A stretch of 64,000 nt of DNA from Shinella lacus (GTDB taxonomy: Bacteria > Pseudomonadota > Alphaproteobacteria > Rhizobiales > Rhizobiaceae). The notes beneath the pieces were generated by a model, which worked only from the letters and a program-made list of their open reading frames with translations, was not told the DNA's origin and made no database searches. The position numbers and the translations under genes were made by a program. The DNA lies in contig NZ_WHSB02000003.1 in NCBI RefSeq assembly GCF_010994755.1, positions 372,001 through 436,000 on the forward strand, written 5' to 3'. The first letter of the stretch is position 1, and each line of letters opens with the position of its first letter. Positions 49,666-58,621 of this stretch are shown in pieces.

Positions 49666-50354
49666 TCCTGCACGTCTCCTTCGACAAGCGGTTGGCGCAG
49701 GGTGGCGAGGTCGGAAAGCCGGGTGAGGCGGTAGGCCGGCGCCACGTCGAGATGCCGGCCGGTTCCCCAGGGAACGGCATAGAACGGCACCCCGGCGCGC
49801 GCCGCCGTGGTCTGGTCCACGGTCGTATCGCCGACATAAACCCAGCGCCCGGCCGCAAGGCCCATGCGCGTTGCGACAGTCAGGAGATGAATCGGGTCCG
49901 GTTTGCAAGCCGGCACGTCATCGGCGCCGGCGACGGCGTCGAACAGGTGGCCGATGCCAAGGATGTCGAGGATGCGTAGCGTCAGGGCATGCGGCTTGTT
50001 GGTACAGATGCCGAGGCGAAAGCCGGCTGCATGCAGCAGATGCAGGTCTTCCTTCACGGCCTCGTAGAAGCGGGTGAGGCGCGAGGGCGTGCGGTCATAG
50101 GCGGCGAGATAGCCCTTCACGGCGCGGTCCACCGTCTCGTCGTCGCTCGGCAGGCCGAGCTCCACCATCATGTCCAGCAGCAGTCGGCGCGGGCCATTGC
50201 CGATGAAGCGCTCGACGAAGCCGACCTCCAGCTGCGGCCAGCCCTGCTCGGCGAAATATTCGTTGACTCCGCCGGCAATGTCCGGCGCGCTGTCGATCAG
50301 CGTGCCGTCCAGATCGAAGATCAGCCCCTCGCACTCCTGGTCGCGTGTCGTCAT
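49662..50354 (-). CDS. HAD-family phosphatase, phosphoglycolate-phosphatase type
   Basis: This 230-residue hydrolase has HAD motif I IFDLDGTLIDS, motif II in LGICTNKPHALTLRILD, the lysine region ACKPDPIHL and motif IV VYVGDTTVDQTTAARAG, with a helical C1 cap (VNEYFAEQGWPQLE). Family members dephosphorylate phosphoglycolate or sugar phosphates. Within a kinase-isomerase operon it could clear a dead-end phosphate or act on a two-carbon phosphate. ATG 50354 follows GAGGGC; ATG 50369, which overlaps the kinase stop, is an alternative that adds five residues. Confidence 0.88.
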   Translation of the reverse strand: MTTRDQECEGLIFDLDGTLIDSAPDIAGGVNEYFAEQGWPQLEVGFVERFIGNGPRRLLLDMMVELGLPSDDETVDRAVKGYLAAYDRTPSRLTRFYEAVKEDLHLLHAAGFRLGICTNKPHALTLRILDILGIGHLFDAVAGADDVPACKPDPIHLLTVATRMGLAAGRWVYVGDTTVDQTTAARAGVPFYAVPWGTGRHLDVAPAYRLTRLSDLATLRQPLVEGDVQE

Positions 50355-50365
50355 CGCTGCTGCCC

Positions 50366-51892
50366 TCATGTCTGAATGTCGTCGAACGCGCGCGACAGCG
50401 CGTGCAGATTGTCGCGCAGCGCCGGATAAAGCGCCTGGTAGACGGCAAAGCCGGGGCTTAGCCGCGACCGGCCTGCCGCATCCGCCGCCTCGCGGGTGAG
50501 GGGGCGGCACAGCGCCGCCGCCTGTTCAGGCGTTTCATAAAGGCCGATGCCGAGGCCCGCCACCAGCGCCGCGCCAAAGGCCGCCCCTTCCGCCGCCCCC
50601 TGCGTCGTCACCACGTCGCAGCCGAAGAGATCGGCCTGCATCTGCCGCCACAGCGCCGAGCGGGCGCCGCCGCCGGAGGCCTTGACGACGCTGGCCTCGA
50701 TGCCCGCCTCGCGCATCACGGTGAAGATGTCGTATAGCGCGAAGGCAACGCCCTCCATTACGGCACGCGCCATGTCGGACGGGCCGTGCAGCCCGGTCAG
50801 GCCGATGAAGGCGCCCCGCGCATCGGGATCGGAATGCGGCGCGCGTTCGCCGTTGAGATAGGGCAGGAAGACGAGGCCGCGGCTGCCGGCCTGGCTTTCG
50901 GCCGCCGCGGCGGCGATATCGTCATAGCTCCAGTCGCGGCCGGCGGCGAAGCCGCGCAGCAGCCGCTGGAACCAGCTCATGGCAAAACCGGCATTCAGCG
51001 TCACGCCCATGGCATGCCACTTGCCGGGCGCGACATTGCAGAACACCTGCAGGCGGCTGCCGGGGTTGTCGATCGGCCGGTCGAGCGCCGAGGCGACGAT
51101 GCCGGCGGTGCCGATCGTCGTCTGCACATCGCCGGGCGCAATGACGCCCGAGCCGATGGTCTGGATGACGCTGTCACCACCGCCGCCGACCACGGGGATG
51201 CCCTCGGCGAGACCGAACAGTTCCGCGCCCGAGCGGCTGACGCGGCCGGTGATTTCCGGCGATTCATGGCAGGGTGCAAACAGGCTGGCGTCGATATCGA
51301 GCTTTTCCATCAGCGAAAAGCTCCAGCCGCGGGCGCGCACGTCGAACAGGCCGGTGCCGGAGGCATCGGAAACCTCCGTCGCCTTTTCGCCGGTCAGCAC
51401 CAGCCGAAGGTAATCCTTGGGGTTGAGCACCTGCTTCAGCCGCCCGAACAGGTCCGGCTCATGGTTGCGCATCCAGGCGATCTTGCCGCCGGTATAACCG
51501 AGCAGCATGCGGTTATTGGTATAGCCTCGCAGCGCCGCCTCTCCGCCGGCCCTTTCCGTCAGCGCCGCACACTCCGCGCCGTTGCGCTGGTCGTTCCAGA
51601 GCAGCGCCGGGCGCAGGACGCGGTCGGCCTCGTCGAGCGGCGTCAGCCCGTGCATCTGGCCGGAAAGGCCGATCGCGCGGATTTCGACGTCGCGATGGGC
51701 GGCGACGAGCCGGCCGACGGCCCGGCGCGTGCCTTCGATCCACAGCGCCGGGTCCTGCTCCGTCCAGCCGGGGCGCGGCTGGGCGAGGTCGTAGGTCGAG
51801 GTCTCGCTGCCGATCAGCGCGCCGTCTGTTGCGAGCAGCAGCGCCTTGCAGCCCGAGGTTCCGATATCGATCCCGAGGACGGCTTGCCGCAT
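50366..51892 (-). CDS. FGGY-family carbohydrate kinase, xylulokinase type
   Basis: This 508-residue sugar kinase has the N-terminal phosphate loop VLGIDIGTSGCKALLLATDG, the xylulokinase-like substrate motif IGLSGQMHGLTPLD, RPALLWNDQRNGAEC, and the C-terminal FGGY signature region GVAFALYDIFTVMREAG with VVKASGGGARSALWRQMQAD. It probably phosphorylates D-xylulose or a related ketopentose or polyol. It lies in an operon with RpiA and an aldehyde dehydrogenase. A second, distinct FGGY kinase of similar type is encoded at 58622-60055. Confidence 0.9.
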   Translation of the reverse strand: MRQAVLGIDIGTSGCKALLLATDGALIGSETSTYDLAQPRPGWTEQDPALWIEGTRRAVGRLVAAHRDVEIRAIGLSGQMHGLTPLDEADRVLRPALLWNDQRNGAECAALTERAGGEAALRGYTNNRMLLGYTGGKIAWMRNHEPDLFGRLKQVLNPKDYLRLVLTGEKATEVSDASGTGLFDVRARGWSFSLMEKLDIDASLFAPCHESPEITGRVSRSGAELFGLAEGIPVVGGGGDSVIQTIGSGVIAPGDVQTTIGTAGIVASALDRPIDNPGSRLQVFCNVAPGKWHAMGVTLNAGFAMSWFQRLLRGFAAGRDWSYDDIAAAAAESQAGSRGLVFLPYLNGERAPHSDPDARGAFIGLTGLHGPSDMARAVMEGVAFALYDIFTVMREAGIEASVVKASGGGARSALWRQMQADLFGCDVVTTQGAAEGAAFGAALVAGLGIGLYETPEQAAALCRPLTREAADAAGRSRLSPGFAVYQALYPALRDNLHALSRAFDDIQT

Positions 51893-51895
51893 GGC

Positions 51896-53368
51896 TCAAA
51901 GCCCTTCCGGCTGGTCGAGGCGGATGCGGATGTGCTTGAAATTGAAATATTCCAGCATGCCCTCGCGGCCGTGTTCATAGCCGACGCCGCTCTGTTTGCG
52001 CCCGCCATAGGGCGCGTTCATCACCCCGGCATCGACATTGTTGACGGCGACATTGCCGTAATCGAGCCGGCGCGACAGGTGGCGGATTTCGGCGGCGTCC
52101 TGCGTATAGAGATAGGAGGCGAGCCCATAGGGCGTGTCGTTGGAGAGCTTGACCGCCTCCTCCAGCCGGTCGAACGGCATGACGCCGACGAGCGGCCCGA
52201 ACGTCTCCTCCGTCATCACCTTCATCGTGTGATCACAATCGGCGACCACGGTCGGGCGGAAGAAGTAACCCTTGGCGAAGGCCTCGCCCTGCGGCCGGTC
52301 GCCGCCGGCGGCGAGCCGTGCGCCCTTGGCGAGCGCGTCCTTCAGGTGGTCGATGGTCTTGTTCAACGGTTCGGCCGAGGCCATGGCGCCGATATCGGCA
52401 TCCGGCTGCGTGAACCCGTTGGCGACGGTCAGCGCATCTGCGGCTTTCGCCAGCCCCGCGACGAAGGCCTCATAGACCGATCGCTCCACATAGATCCGGT
52501 TGATCGCGATGCAGATCTGGCCGTTGTTGCGGAAGCTGCGGCGGGCGGCACCCTTGATGGCGGCGGCGAGATCGGCCTTGGCGGTGACGATCATCGGGCA
52601 ATTGCCGCCGAGTTCCAGCGACAGGCGCTTGATGCGCGGGCAGGTCTTCTGGATGTGCAGGCCGACGGCAGACGAGCCGGTGAAGGCGATCTTGTCGGTA
52701 TCCGGATGCTCGACCAGCGCCTGACCGACGACGGAGCCGGAGCCGGTAACGACATTGACGACGCCCGCCGGGATCTTCGCCTCCTTCACCTTGGCGGCGA
52801 TGGCGAGCGCGGTGAAGGGCGTCAGTTCCGCCGGCTTGATGACGATGGTGCAGCCGGCGGCCAAAGCGCCGCAGAGCTTCCAGCCGATCAGCTCCGCCGG
52901 ATAGTTCCACGGCGTGATGGCGCCGACGACGCCGATCGGCTCGCGCACCACATGGCTTTCGCTGTCGGTCGTGTCGTTCGGAATGATCTCGCCATGCACG
53001 CGCACTGCCTCTTCCGCATAGAAATGGCAGGCCTCGGCAAGCTTCAGGATCTCGCCGCGCGCCTCGTTGACCGGCTTGCCCTGTTCCAGCGTCATCACCT
53101 TCGCCATGGCATCGGCATCGGCGGCGATGACCTCGCCGAGGCGATGCAGCGCGGCGGCGCGCACCTTGGCGGGCGCTGTCGCCCAGTCCGGAAAGGCCTT
53201 GCGGGCAGCAGCGACGGCGGCGTCGATTTCCTCCTGGCTCGCGAGCGTTATGGAGCCGATCTCCTCCAGCGTCGCCGGATTTTCCACCGGAATCGGCCGG
53301 CCGCGCCCGGTCACGAAATCGCCGTCGATAAACAGTTTGCCGCTGAGCTGGTCGAGCATTGTACCCAT
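51896..53368 (-). CDS. NAD(P)-dependent aldehyde dehydrogenase
   Basis: This 490-residue aldehyde dehydrogenase has the cofactor segment ITPWNYPAELIGWKLCGALAAG, the FTGSSAVGLHI Rossmann loop, catalytic glutamate in LSLELGGN and nucleophile cysteine in NNGQICIAINRIY. The sequence type resembles succinate-semialdehyde, glycolaldehyde or 2-oxoglutarate-semialdehyde dehydrogenases. It is the first gene of the minus-strand kinase/RpiA operon and divergent from an FAH-family gene, a pairing that also occurs in non-phosphorylative pentose pathways. Starts at 53368 and 53359 are both possible. Confidence 0.9.
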   Translation of the reverse strand: MGTMLDQLSGKLFIDGDFVTGRGRPIPVENPATLEEIGSITLASQEEIDAAVAAARKAFPDWATAPAKVRAAALHRLGEVIAADADAMAKVMTLEQGKPVNEARGEILKLAEACHFYAEEAVRVHGEIIPNDTTDSESHVVREPIGVVGAITPWNYPAELIGWKLCGALAAGCTIVIKPAELTPFTALAIAAKVKEAKIPAGVVNVVTGSGSVVGQALVEHPDTDKIAFTGSSAVGLHIQKTCPRIKRLSLELGGNCPMIVTAKADLAAAIKGAARRSFRNNGQICIAINRIYVERSVYEAFVAGLAKAADALTVANGFTQPDADIGAMASAEPLNKTIDHLKDALAKGARLAAGGDRPQGEAFAKGYFFRPTVVADCDHTMKVMTEETFGPLVGVMPFDRLEEAVKLSNDTPYGLASYLYTQDAAEIRHLSRRLDYGNVAVNNVDAGVMNAPYGGRKQSGVGYEHGREGMLEYFNFKHIRIRLDQPEGL

Positions 53369-53647
53369 CGTTCTTGCAGTGGTCTTCAAAGGCGTCTTCA
53401 CGCCGGATCGCCGCAATATATAGTATCACTACGTATCCACAAGCCCCGCCATAGCCGGCAATTTCATTTTTGCGCCTGCGAAATCTCGTTGCAATGCAAC
53501 AAGAAAATGGTATTAAATCATTGTCTTATTGTCATATTTTACGCTTATGGCCGCTTCCTGTCGCGGCGCTCATTTTCCTTGGCGCATTTTGGATTGACGA
53601 GAAAATGAAGTAATACTAGTAATGCCGCATCCCAAGGAGGACTTCTC
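53369..53647. promoter_or_regulatory. Divergent promoter region of aldehyde dehydrogenase and FAH-family operons
   Basis: This 279-base AT-richer region contains no gene. It holds a palindrome GTTGCAATGCAAC (53488-53500), TACTAGTA (53614-53621) near the FAH-gene start, and a related GTGATACTAT on the minus strand near the dehydrogenase start. TTGACG (53594-53599) may be a -35 box for the plus-strand gene. AAGGAGG just before 53648 is its ribosome site. Which regulator binds is unknown. Confidence 0.5.
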
Positions 53648-54793
53648 ATGACCATCGATTTTCCGAAGGCTGCGCGCCTGATCGGCCGCGTCTGGCGACC
53701 TGAACTGGACGGGCCGTCCGTCGTGATCGTGCGCGACGGCGTGCTGTTCGACGTCACGCAGGAGGTGCCGACCGTCGCCGATTTTCTCGACCGGGATTGC
53801 GTTGCGACCTTCGATGCGCTGACCGGCGAGCGGCTCGGCCCGGTCGAGGATTTCCTCGCCAGCCCGGAGGAGATGGGCAATGGCGCGGCGCGCGCCTGCC
53901 TGCTCGCCCCGTGCGATCTTCAGGCGCTGAAGGCCTGCGGTGTCACCTTCGCGCGCAGCATGATCGAGCGTGTCATCGACGAGCGCACCGCGGGCGACCC
54001 GCAGCGCGCGGAAGAAATCCGCCAGCGCATCGGCGACCTGATCGGCGGGAGCCTCACCAATGTGCGCGCCGGCTCGGAAACGGCCGAGCATGTGCGCGGC
54101 GTGTTGCAGCGCGAGGGGCTGTGGTCGCAATATCTCGAAGTCGGTATCGGCCCGGATGCGGAAGTCTTCACCAAGTCCCAGCCGATGTCGTCCGTCGGTC
54201 ACGGCGCGCTGGTCGGCGTCAACAAGATTTCCCGCTGGAACAATCCGGAACCGGAAATCGTGCTCGCCGTCAACAGCCGCGGTGAGATCCGCGGTGCGAC
54301 GCTCGGCAACGACGTCAACCTGCGCGATGTCGAGGGCCGCTCCGCCCTGCTGCTTGGCAAGGCGAAGGACAACAATGCCTCCTGCGCCATCGGCCCCTTC
54401 ATCCGCCTGTTCGACGAGGGTTTCGGCATCGCTGATATCGAAAAGGCGGAGCTCAGCATGTCGGTGCGGGGCGAGGACGGGTTCGAGCTCGCCGGCCGCT
54501 CCAACATGGCCGAGATCAGCCGCGCGCCGGCCGAGCTGGTGCGCCAGACGCTGTCGAGCCATCAATATCCGGACGGCTTCATGCTGTTCCTCGGCACGAT
54601 GTTCGCGCCGACGCAGGATCGCGGCACGCCGGGCAGCGGCTTCACCCATCAGGAGGGCGACGTCGTGGAGATCTCCACGCCTCTGCTCGGCACGCTCGCC
54701 AACACCGTCACCTCCTGCGACAAGGCCGCCCCATGGACGTTCGGTACGCGGGCGCTGATGCGCAATCTCGTGCAGCGCGGAGTTTTTGGGTGA
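53648..54793 (+). CDS. Fumarylacetoacetate hydrolase family protein (possible 2-keto-3-deoxy sugar-acid dehydratase)
   Basis: This 381-residue protein has an FAH-type C-terminal catalytic domain: the metal-binding glutamates and aspartate lie in NNPEPEIVLAVNSRG and LGNDVNLRDVEG, followed by GKAKDNNASCAIGPF. The N-terminal 100 residues are the extra domain found in larger members such as 2-keto-3-deoxy-D-arabinonate dehydratase. Given an adjacent aldehyde dehydrogenase, dehydration of a 2-keto-3-deoxy-pentonate toward 2-oxoglutarate semialdehyde is one plausible role; hydrolysis of a diketo acid is another. AAGGAGG precedes the ATG. Confidence 0.85.
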   Translation: MTIDFPKAARLIGRVWRPELDGPSVVIVRDGVLFDVTQEVPTVADFLDRDCVATFDALTGERLGPVEDFLASPEEMGNGAARACLLAPCDLQALKACGVTFARSMIERVIDERTAGDPQRAEEIRQRIGDLIGGSLTNVRAGSETAEHVRGVLQREGLWSQYLEVGIGPDAEVFTKSQPMSSVGHGALVGVNKISRWNNPEPEIVLAVNSRGEIRGATLGNDVNLRDVEGRSALLLGKAKDNNASCAIGPFIRLFDEGFGIADIEKAELSMSVRGEDGFELAGRSNMAEISRAPAELVRQTLSSHQYPDGFMLFLGTMFAPTQDRGTPGSGFTHQEGDVVEISTPLLGTLANTVTSCDKAAPWTFGTRALMRNLVQRGVFG

Positions 54794-55731
54794 TGCGCGT
54801 CGTCGTCACCGATTACGCCTTCGGAAATGTCGATCAGGAGCGCGCGGTCGCTATGGCGGTGGCCGCGGCCTTTTCCGAACACCAGTGCCGCAGCGAGGAA
54901 GAGACTATTGCCGCCGTGCGCGATGCCGATGTCGTCTTCAACAACTTCGCGCCGATGAACGAGCGCACCATGGGTGTCATGGCCCAGGGCGCCACCGTCA
55001 TCCGCTACGGCGTCGGGGTCGACAATGTCGACCTTGAGGCGGCGCGGCGGCTCGGCGTACATGTCTGCAACGTGCCGGATTACGGCGTCGAGGAAGTCGC
55101 CGATCACGCCGCCGCCATGGCGCTTTCGCTGGCGCGCAAGCTCGGCCGCTACGACGCCGGCATCCGCGCGGGCGAATGGAAGATCGGCACGATGGTCGAT
55201 CATGTGCGCTCGCTCGGCCAATCGACCGTCGGGCTTGTCGGCTTCGGCCGTATCGCCCGCGCCTTCGCGCGCCGCATGCAGGCTTTTGGCACGACGATCG
55301 TCGCCTATGACCCTTACGTTTCCGCCGCGGATGGCGCGACGATGCTGCCGCTCGACGATGTGATTGCGCAGGCCGATATCCTCTCGCTGCATGTGCCGCT
55401 GACGCCCGAGACCCGGCATATGATCGGCAAGGCCGAGATCGCCCGCATGCGCAGGGGCGCGATCCTGATCAACGTCTCGCGCGGCGGGCTGGTCGATGAA
55501 GTGGCCCTCGCCGACGCCCTGGCCAACGGCCATCTGGGCGGCGCGGGGGTGGATGTGTTCGAGAAGGAACCGCTGCCGGCAGGGGTGCCGCTTCGCGATG
55601 CGCCCAACGCGATCTTCTCGCCCCATGCGGCCTTCTTTTCCGATGCCTCAGTCGAGCGGTTGCAACGGCTTGCGGCGGAAGAGGGTTTGCGGGCGCTGAA
55701 AGGCGAGCCGCTGCGTTGCGCCCTGACATGA
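54793..55731 (+). CDS. D-isomer-specific 2-hydroxyacid dehydrogenase
   Basis: This 312-residue NAD-dependent enzyme has the Rossmann motif TVGLVGFGRIARAFARRMQAFG split as VGLVGFGRIARAFARRM, the catalytic arginine in NVSRGGLVDE and the histidine in FSPHAAFFSDAS. It resembles glyoxylate/hydroxypyruvate reductases and C-terminal-binding-protein-like dehydrogenases. It likely reduces or oxidises a 2-keto/2-hydroxy sugar acid in the same pathway as the FAH enzyme. The ATG shares one base with the preceding TGA (TGATG), so translation is coupled. Confidence 0.88.
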   Translation: MRVVVTDYAFGNVDQERAVAMAVAAAFSEHQCRSEEETIAAVRDADVVFNNFAPMNERTMGVMAQGATVIRYGVGVDNVDLEAARRLGVHVCNVPDYGVEEVADHAAAMALSLARKLGRYDAGIRAGEWKIGTMVDHVRSLGQSTVGLVGFGRIARAFARRMQAFGTTIVAYDPYVSAADGATMLPLDDVIAQADILSLHVPLTPETRHMIGKAEIARMRRGAILINVSRGGLVDEVALADALANGHLGGAGVDVFEKEPLPAGVPLRDAPNAIFSPHAAFFSDASVERLQRLAAEEGLRALKGEPLRCALT

Positions 55732-55742
55732 TGGAGACGCCG

Positions 55743-56504
55743 ATGGCCTATCTCAAACAATTCGACCTGACCGGCCGCACCGCGCTGGTGACCGGCGCGG
55801 GACAGGGCATCGGCGCCGAATGCGCCGCAGCCCTTGCCGAGGCCGGCGCGCATGTCCATTGCACCGACCGCGAGGGCGCCCGCGCGGCGGAAACGGCGGA
55901 GCGGCTGAAAGCCGCCGGGTTCAGTGCAGATGCCCATGCGCTCGATGTCACCGATACGGCCGCGCTCGAAACCCTGGCGGCAGGGCTGCCGCCGCTCGAC
56001 AGCCTGGTTTGCAATGCGGGCATCGTCACCAATACGCCCGCGGAAGAGATGAGCGACGACGAATGGGACCGGGTCATCAGCGTCAATCTCACCGGCGTGT
56101 TCAAGACCTGCCGCGCCTTCGGCCGCCGGATGCTTGCCGCCGGGCGCGGCTCCATCGTCACGATCGGCTCGATGTCCGGCACCATCGTCAACACGCCGCA
56201 GCCGCAATGCCACTACAATGCCTCCAAGGCCGGCGTGCATCACCTGACACGCTCGCTTGCGGTCGAGTGGGCCAAGCGCGGCGTGCGCGTGAACGCGGTC
56301 GCGCCGACCTACATCGCCACACCGCTGCTCGACAAGCTGAACGAACAGCCGGAACTCATTCGCCGCTGGCTGGACCTGACGCCGATGGAGCGCCTGGGCA
56401 GGCCCTCGGAAATCGCCTCGGTCGTCCTGTTCCTCGCTTCGGATGCTTCAAGCCTCATGACGGGTTCGATCGTGACGGCCGATGGTGGCTATACCGCTAT
56501 CTGA
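55743..56504 (+). CDS. SDR-family oxidoreductase
   Basis: This 253-residue short-chain dehydrogenase has the TGAGQGIG nucleotide loop, DREG after strand 2, the NAG motif (LVCNAGIV), the catalytic serine in IGSMSG and the YNASK pair (Tyr-x3-Lys), with the C-terminal IVTADGGYTAI typical of polyol and sugar dehydrogenases. ATG 55743 follows GGAG at five bases; ATGs at 55728 and 55731 overlap the preceding stop and are alternatives. It probably oxidises a sugar alcohol or sugar acid of the pathway. Transketolase follows from its own promoter. Confidence 0.88.
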   Translation: MAYLKQFDLTGRTALVTGAGQGIGAECAAALAEAGAHVHCTDREGARAAETAERLKAAGFSADAHALDVTDTAALETLAAGLPPLDSLVCNAGIVTNTPAEEMSDDEWDRVISVNLTGVFKTCRAFGRRMLAAGRGSIVTIGSMSGTIVNTPQPQCHYNASKAGVHHLTRSLAVEWAKRGVRVNAVAPTYIATPLLDKLNEQPELIRRWLDLTPMERLGRPSEIASVVLFLASDASSLMTGSIVTADGGYTAI

Positions 56505-56546
56505 CCGCTTGTCGTCTCGGGCGGCCACAATCTCCAAGAATCTCTC

Positions 56547-56575
56547 TTGTCATGTTGTAAGTACAACATTATAGG
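56547..56575 (+). promoter_or_regulatory. Transketolase promoter with GntR-type operator in the spacer
   Basis: TTGTCA (56547-56552) and TATAGG (56570-56575) form a sigma-70-type promoter with 17-base spacing. The palindrome ATGTTGTAAGTACAACAT (56552-56569) fills the spacer almost exactly. The same arms, ATGTTGT and ACAACAT, recur at 60921-60938 beside the GntR gene, so repression by that GntR protein is strongly suggested. Confidence 0.82.
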
Positions 56576-56606
56576 ATGAAGAGAAGATATCTGGAGGATG
56601 CCGCAT

Positions 56607-58601
56607 ATGTCCGAACGCCGTGAGTTGGCGAACGCCATTCGTTTCTTGACCGTCGATGTCGTGCAGAAGGCGAATTCGGGGCACCCCGGAACCGCCATGG
56701 GCATGGCCGATATCGCGGAAGTGCTGTGGAACGATTTCCTGCGGCACAATCCGGCCAATCCGAAATGGCTGAACCGCGACCGTTTCGTGCAGTCGAACGG
56801 CCATGGTTCGATGTTGACCTATTCGCTGCTGCACCTTGCCGGCTATGGGCTCACGGTTCAGGACCTGAAGGATCACCGCAAGCTGCATTCCAAGACGCCC
56901 GGCCATCCGGAATACGGCATCACGGCAGGCGTCGAGACGACGACCGGCCCGCTGGGTCAAGGCTTTGCGACGGCTGTCGGCATGGCGCTTGCGGAACGCA
57001 AGCTGGCGCAGGATTTCAACCGCGACGGTTTTCCGGTGGTCGATCACTTTACCTATGTCTTCGTCGGCGACGGCTGCCTGATGGAGGGCGTCGCGCAGGA
57101 GGCGGCCTCGCTTGCCGGCACGCTGAAGCTCAACAAGCTCATCGCCGTCTATGACGACAACAAGATCTCGATCGACGGCGAAACGCCCGGCTGGTTCGCC
57201 GATGACAGCGCGGCCCGCTTCCGCGCACTCGGCTGGAACGTCATCGCCGATGTGGACGGGCACGATGCCGAGGCCATCGCCGCCGCCTTTACCGCTGCCC
57301 GCCGGTCTGAAGACAAGCCGACCATGATCTGCTGCAAGACGATCATCGGCTACGGTTCGCCGAACAAGCAGGGGAAGGAAGAGGTGCACGGCGCGCCGCT
57401 CGGCGTCGACGAGGTGGCCCGCACGCGCGAGCATCTCGGCTGGACGCACGAGGCCTTCGTCGTGCCGGAAACCGTCATGCGGGCTTGGGATGCCCGTCCG
57501 CGCGGCGAGCGGGTGGAAGCCGAATGGAATGCGCTCTTTGCGACCTACAGGACGCACTATCCCGAGCTCGCGGCAGAACTGGAGCGCCGCAGTGCGGGCA
57601 AGCTGCCGGACGGCATCGATGCTGTCGTGGCAGGCGAGGTGACGCGCATTCTCTCCGCCACGCCCGTCAGGGAGCCGATCCGCAAGGCGTCCAATCGTGT
57701 TCTTGGCAATCTTCTGAAAAGCGTGCCTGAGGTGATCGGCGGCTCGGCCGACGTCTCGCTCTCCACGCTCGCCTGGACGGGCGCCGCCCGCTCCATCACG
57801 CCCGACGATTTCTCCGGCAACTTCCTGCATTACGGCGTGCGCGAATTCGGCATGTCGGCCATGATGAACGGCATGGCAGCCCATGGCGGATTGATCCCTT
57901 ATGGCGCCTGTTATCTCGTCTTCAGCGACTACAGCCGCAATGCCGTGCGCCTTGCCGCGCTGATGGGCCTCAAGGCGATCTTCCTCTACACGCACGATTC
58001 CATCGGCGTCGGCGAGGACGGCCCGACGCACCAGCCGTGCGAACAGCTTGTGGCCTTGCGCGCGATCCCCAACATGTCGCTGTGGCGGCCGGGCAGCGAA
58101 CTGGAGGCATTGGTGGCATGGGAGCACGCGCTGAAGCGGCAGGGGCCGAGCGTGGTGGTTGCCGCGCGGCAGGATGGCGGCGTTTTCGCCCATTCGGCGG
58201 GCGACCTCGATGGCATGCGCAAGGGCGGTTATGTGTTGAAGGATTCGGTAGGCAAACCGGACGTCGTTCTCGTGGCGACCGGTTCGGAACTCGGCCTCAT
58301 CCTTGCTGCTGCGACCACACTCGAAGCGCAGGGCAAGGCAGTCCGCCTCGTCTCCATCCCCAACGGAAACCTTTTTGCGCGGGAAGGCCGCGACTACCAG
58401 GACAGCGTGCTTGCCTTCGGCACGCCGATGGTCTTTGTCGAGGCGGCATCGCCGCTTTACTGGTACCAGTTCCTCAAGGGGCCGGGTACGGTCGTCGGCG
58501 TCGATCGCTTCGGCGAATCGGCGCCGGGGCCTGAGATCTATCGCCTGATGGAGCTGACGGCCGAGCGGATCGTCTCCGAGGCCGAGCAACTGCTGCGTTA
58601 A
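56607..58601 (+). CDS. Transketolase
   Basis: This 664-residue thiamine-diphosphate enzyme transfers two-carbon ketol units between sugar phosphates. It has the N-terminal NSGHPGTAMGMADIAEVLW, the TPP motif FVGDGCLMEGVAQEAASL ending near VYDDNKISIDG, GPTHQPCEQLVALRAIPNM in the pyrimidine domain and the C-terminal FGESAPGPEIY. It is an operon-specific copy under a GntR operator, followed by an FGGY kinase, so it would channel xylulose 5-phosphate from that kinase. ATG 56607 lies nine bases after GGAGG; the in-frame ATG 56598 is too close to it. Confidence 0.95.
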   Translation: MSERRELANAIRFLTVDVVQKANSGHPGTAMGMADIAEVLWNDFLRHNPANPKWLNRDRFVQSNGHGSMLTYSLLHLAGYGLTVQDLKDHRKLHSKTPGHPEYGITAGVETTTGPLGQGFATAVGMALAERKLAQDFNRDGFPVVDHFTYVFVGDGCLMEGVAQEAASLAGTLKLNKLIAVYDDNKISIDGETPGWFADDSAARFRALGWNVIADVDGHDAEAIAAAFTAARRSEDKPTMICCKTIIGYGSPNKQGKEEVHGAPLGVDEVARTREHLGWTHEAFVVPETVMRAWDARPRGERVEAEWNALFATYRTHYPELAAELERRSAGKLPDGIDAVVAGEVTRILSATPVREPIRKASNRVLGNLLKSVPEVIGGSADVSLSTLAWTGAARSITPDDFSGNFLHYGVREFGMSAMMNGMAAHGGLIPYGACYLVFSDYSRNAVRLAALMGLKAIFLYTHDSIGVGEDGPTHQPCEQLVALRAIPNMSLWRPGSELEALVAWEHALKRQGPSVVVAARQDGGVFAHSAGDLDGMRKGGYVLKDSVGKPDVVLVATGSELGLILAAATTLEAQGKAVRLVSIPNGNLFAREGRDYQDSVLAFGTPMVFVEAASPLYWYQFLKGPGTVVGVDRFGESAPGPEIYRLMELTAERIVSEAEQLLR

Positions 58602-58621
58602 TCACAAGGGACGGGGAAGAC

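Noticed and set aside
50786-53608. 940-codon plus-strand open frame opposite the FGGY kinase and aldehyde dehydrogenase
   Set aside because: It is antisense to two genes with full catalytic motifs and has the same composition artefact.
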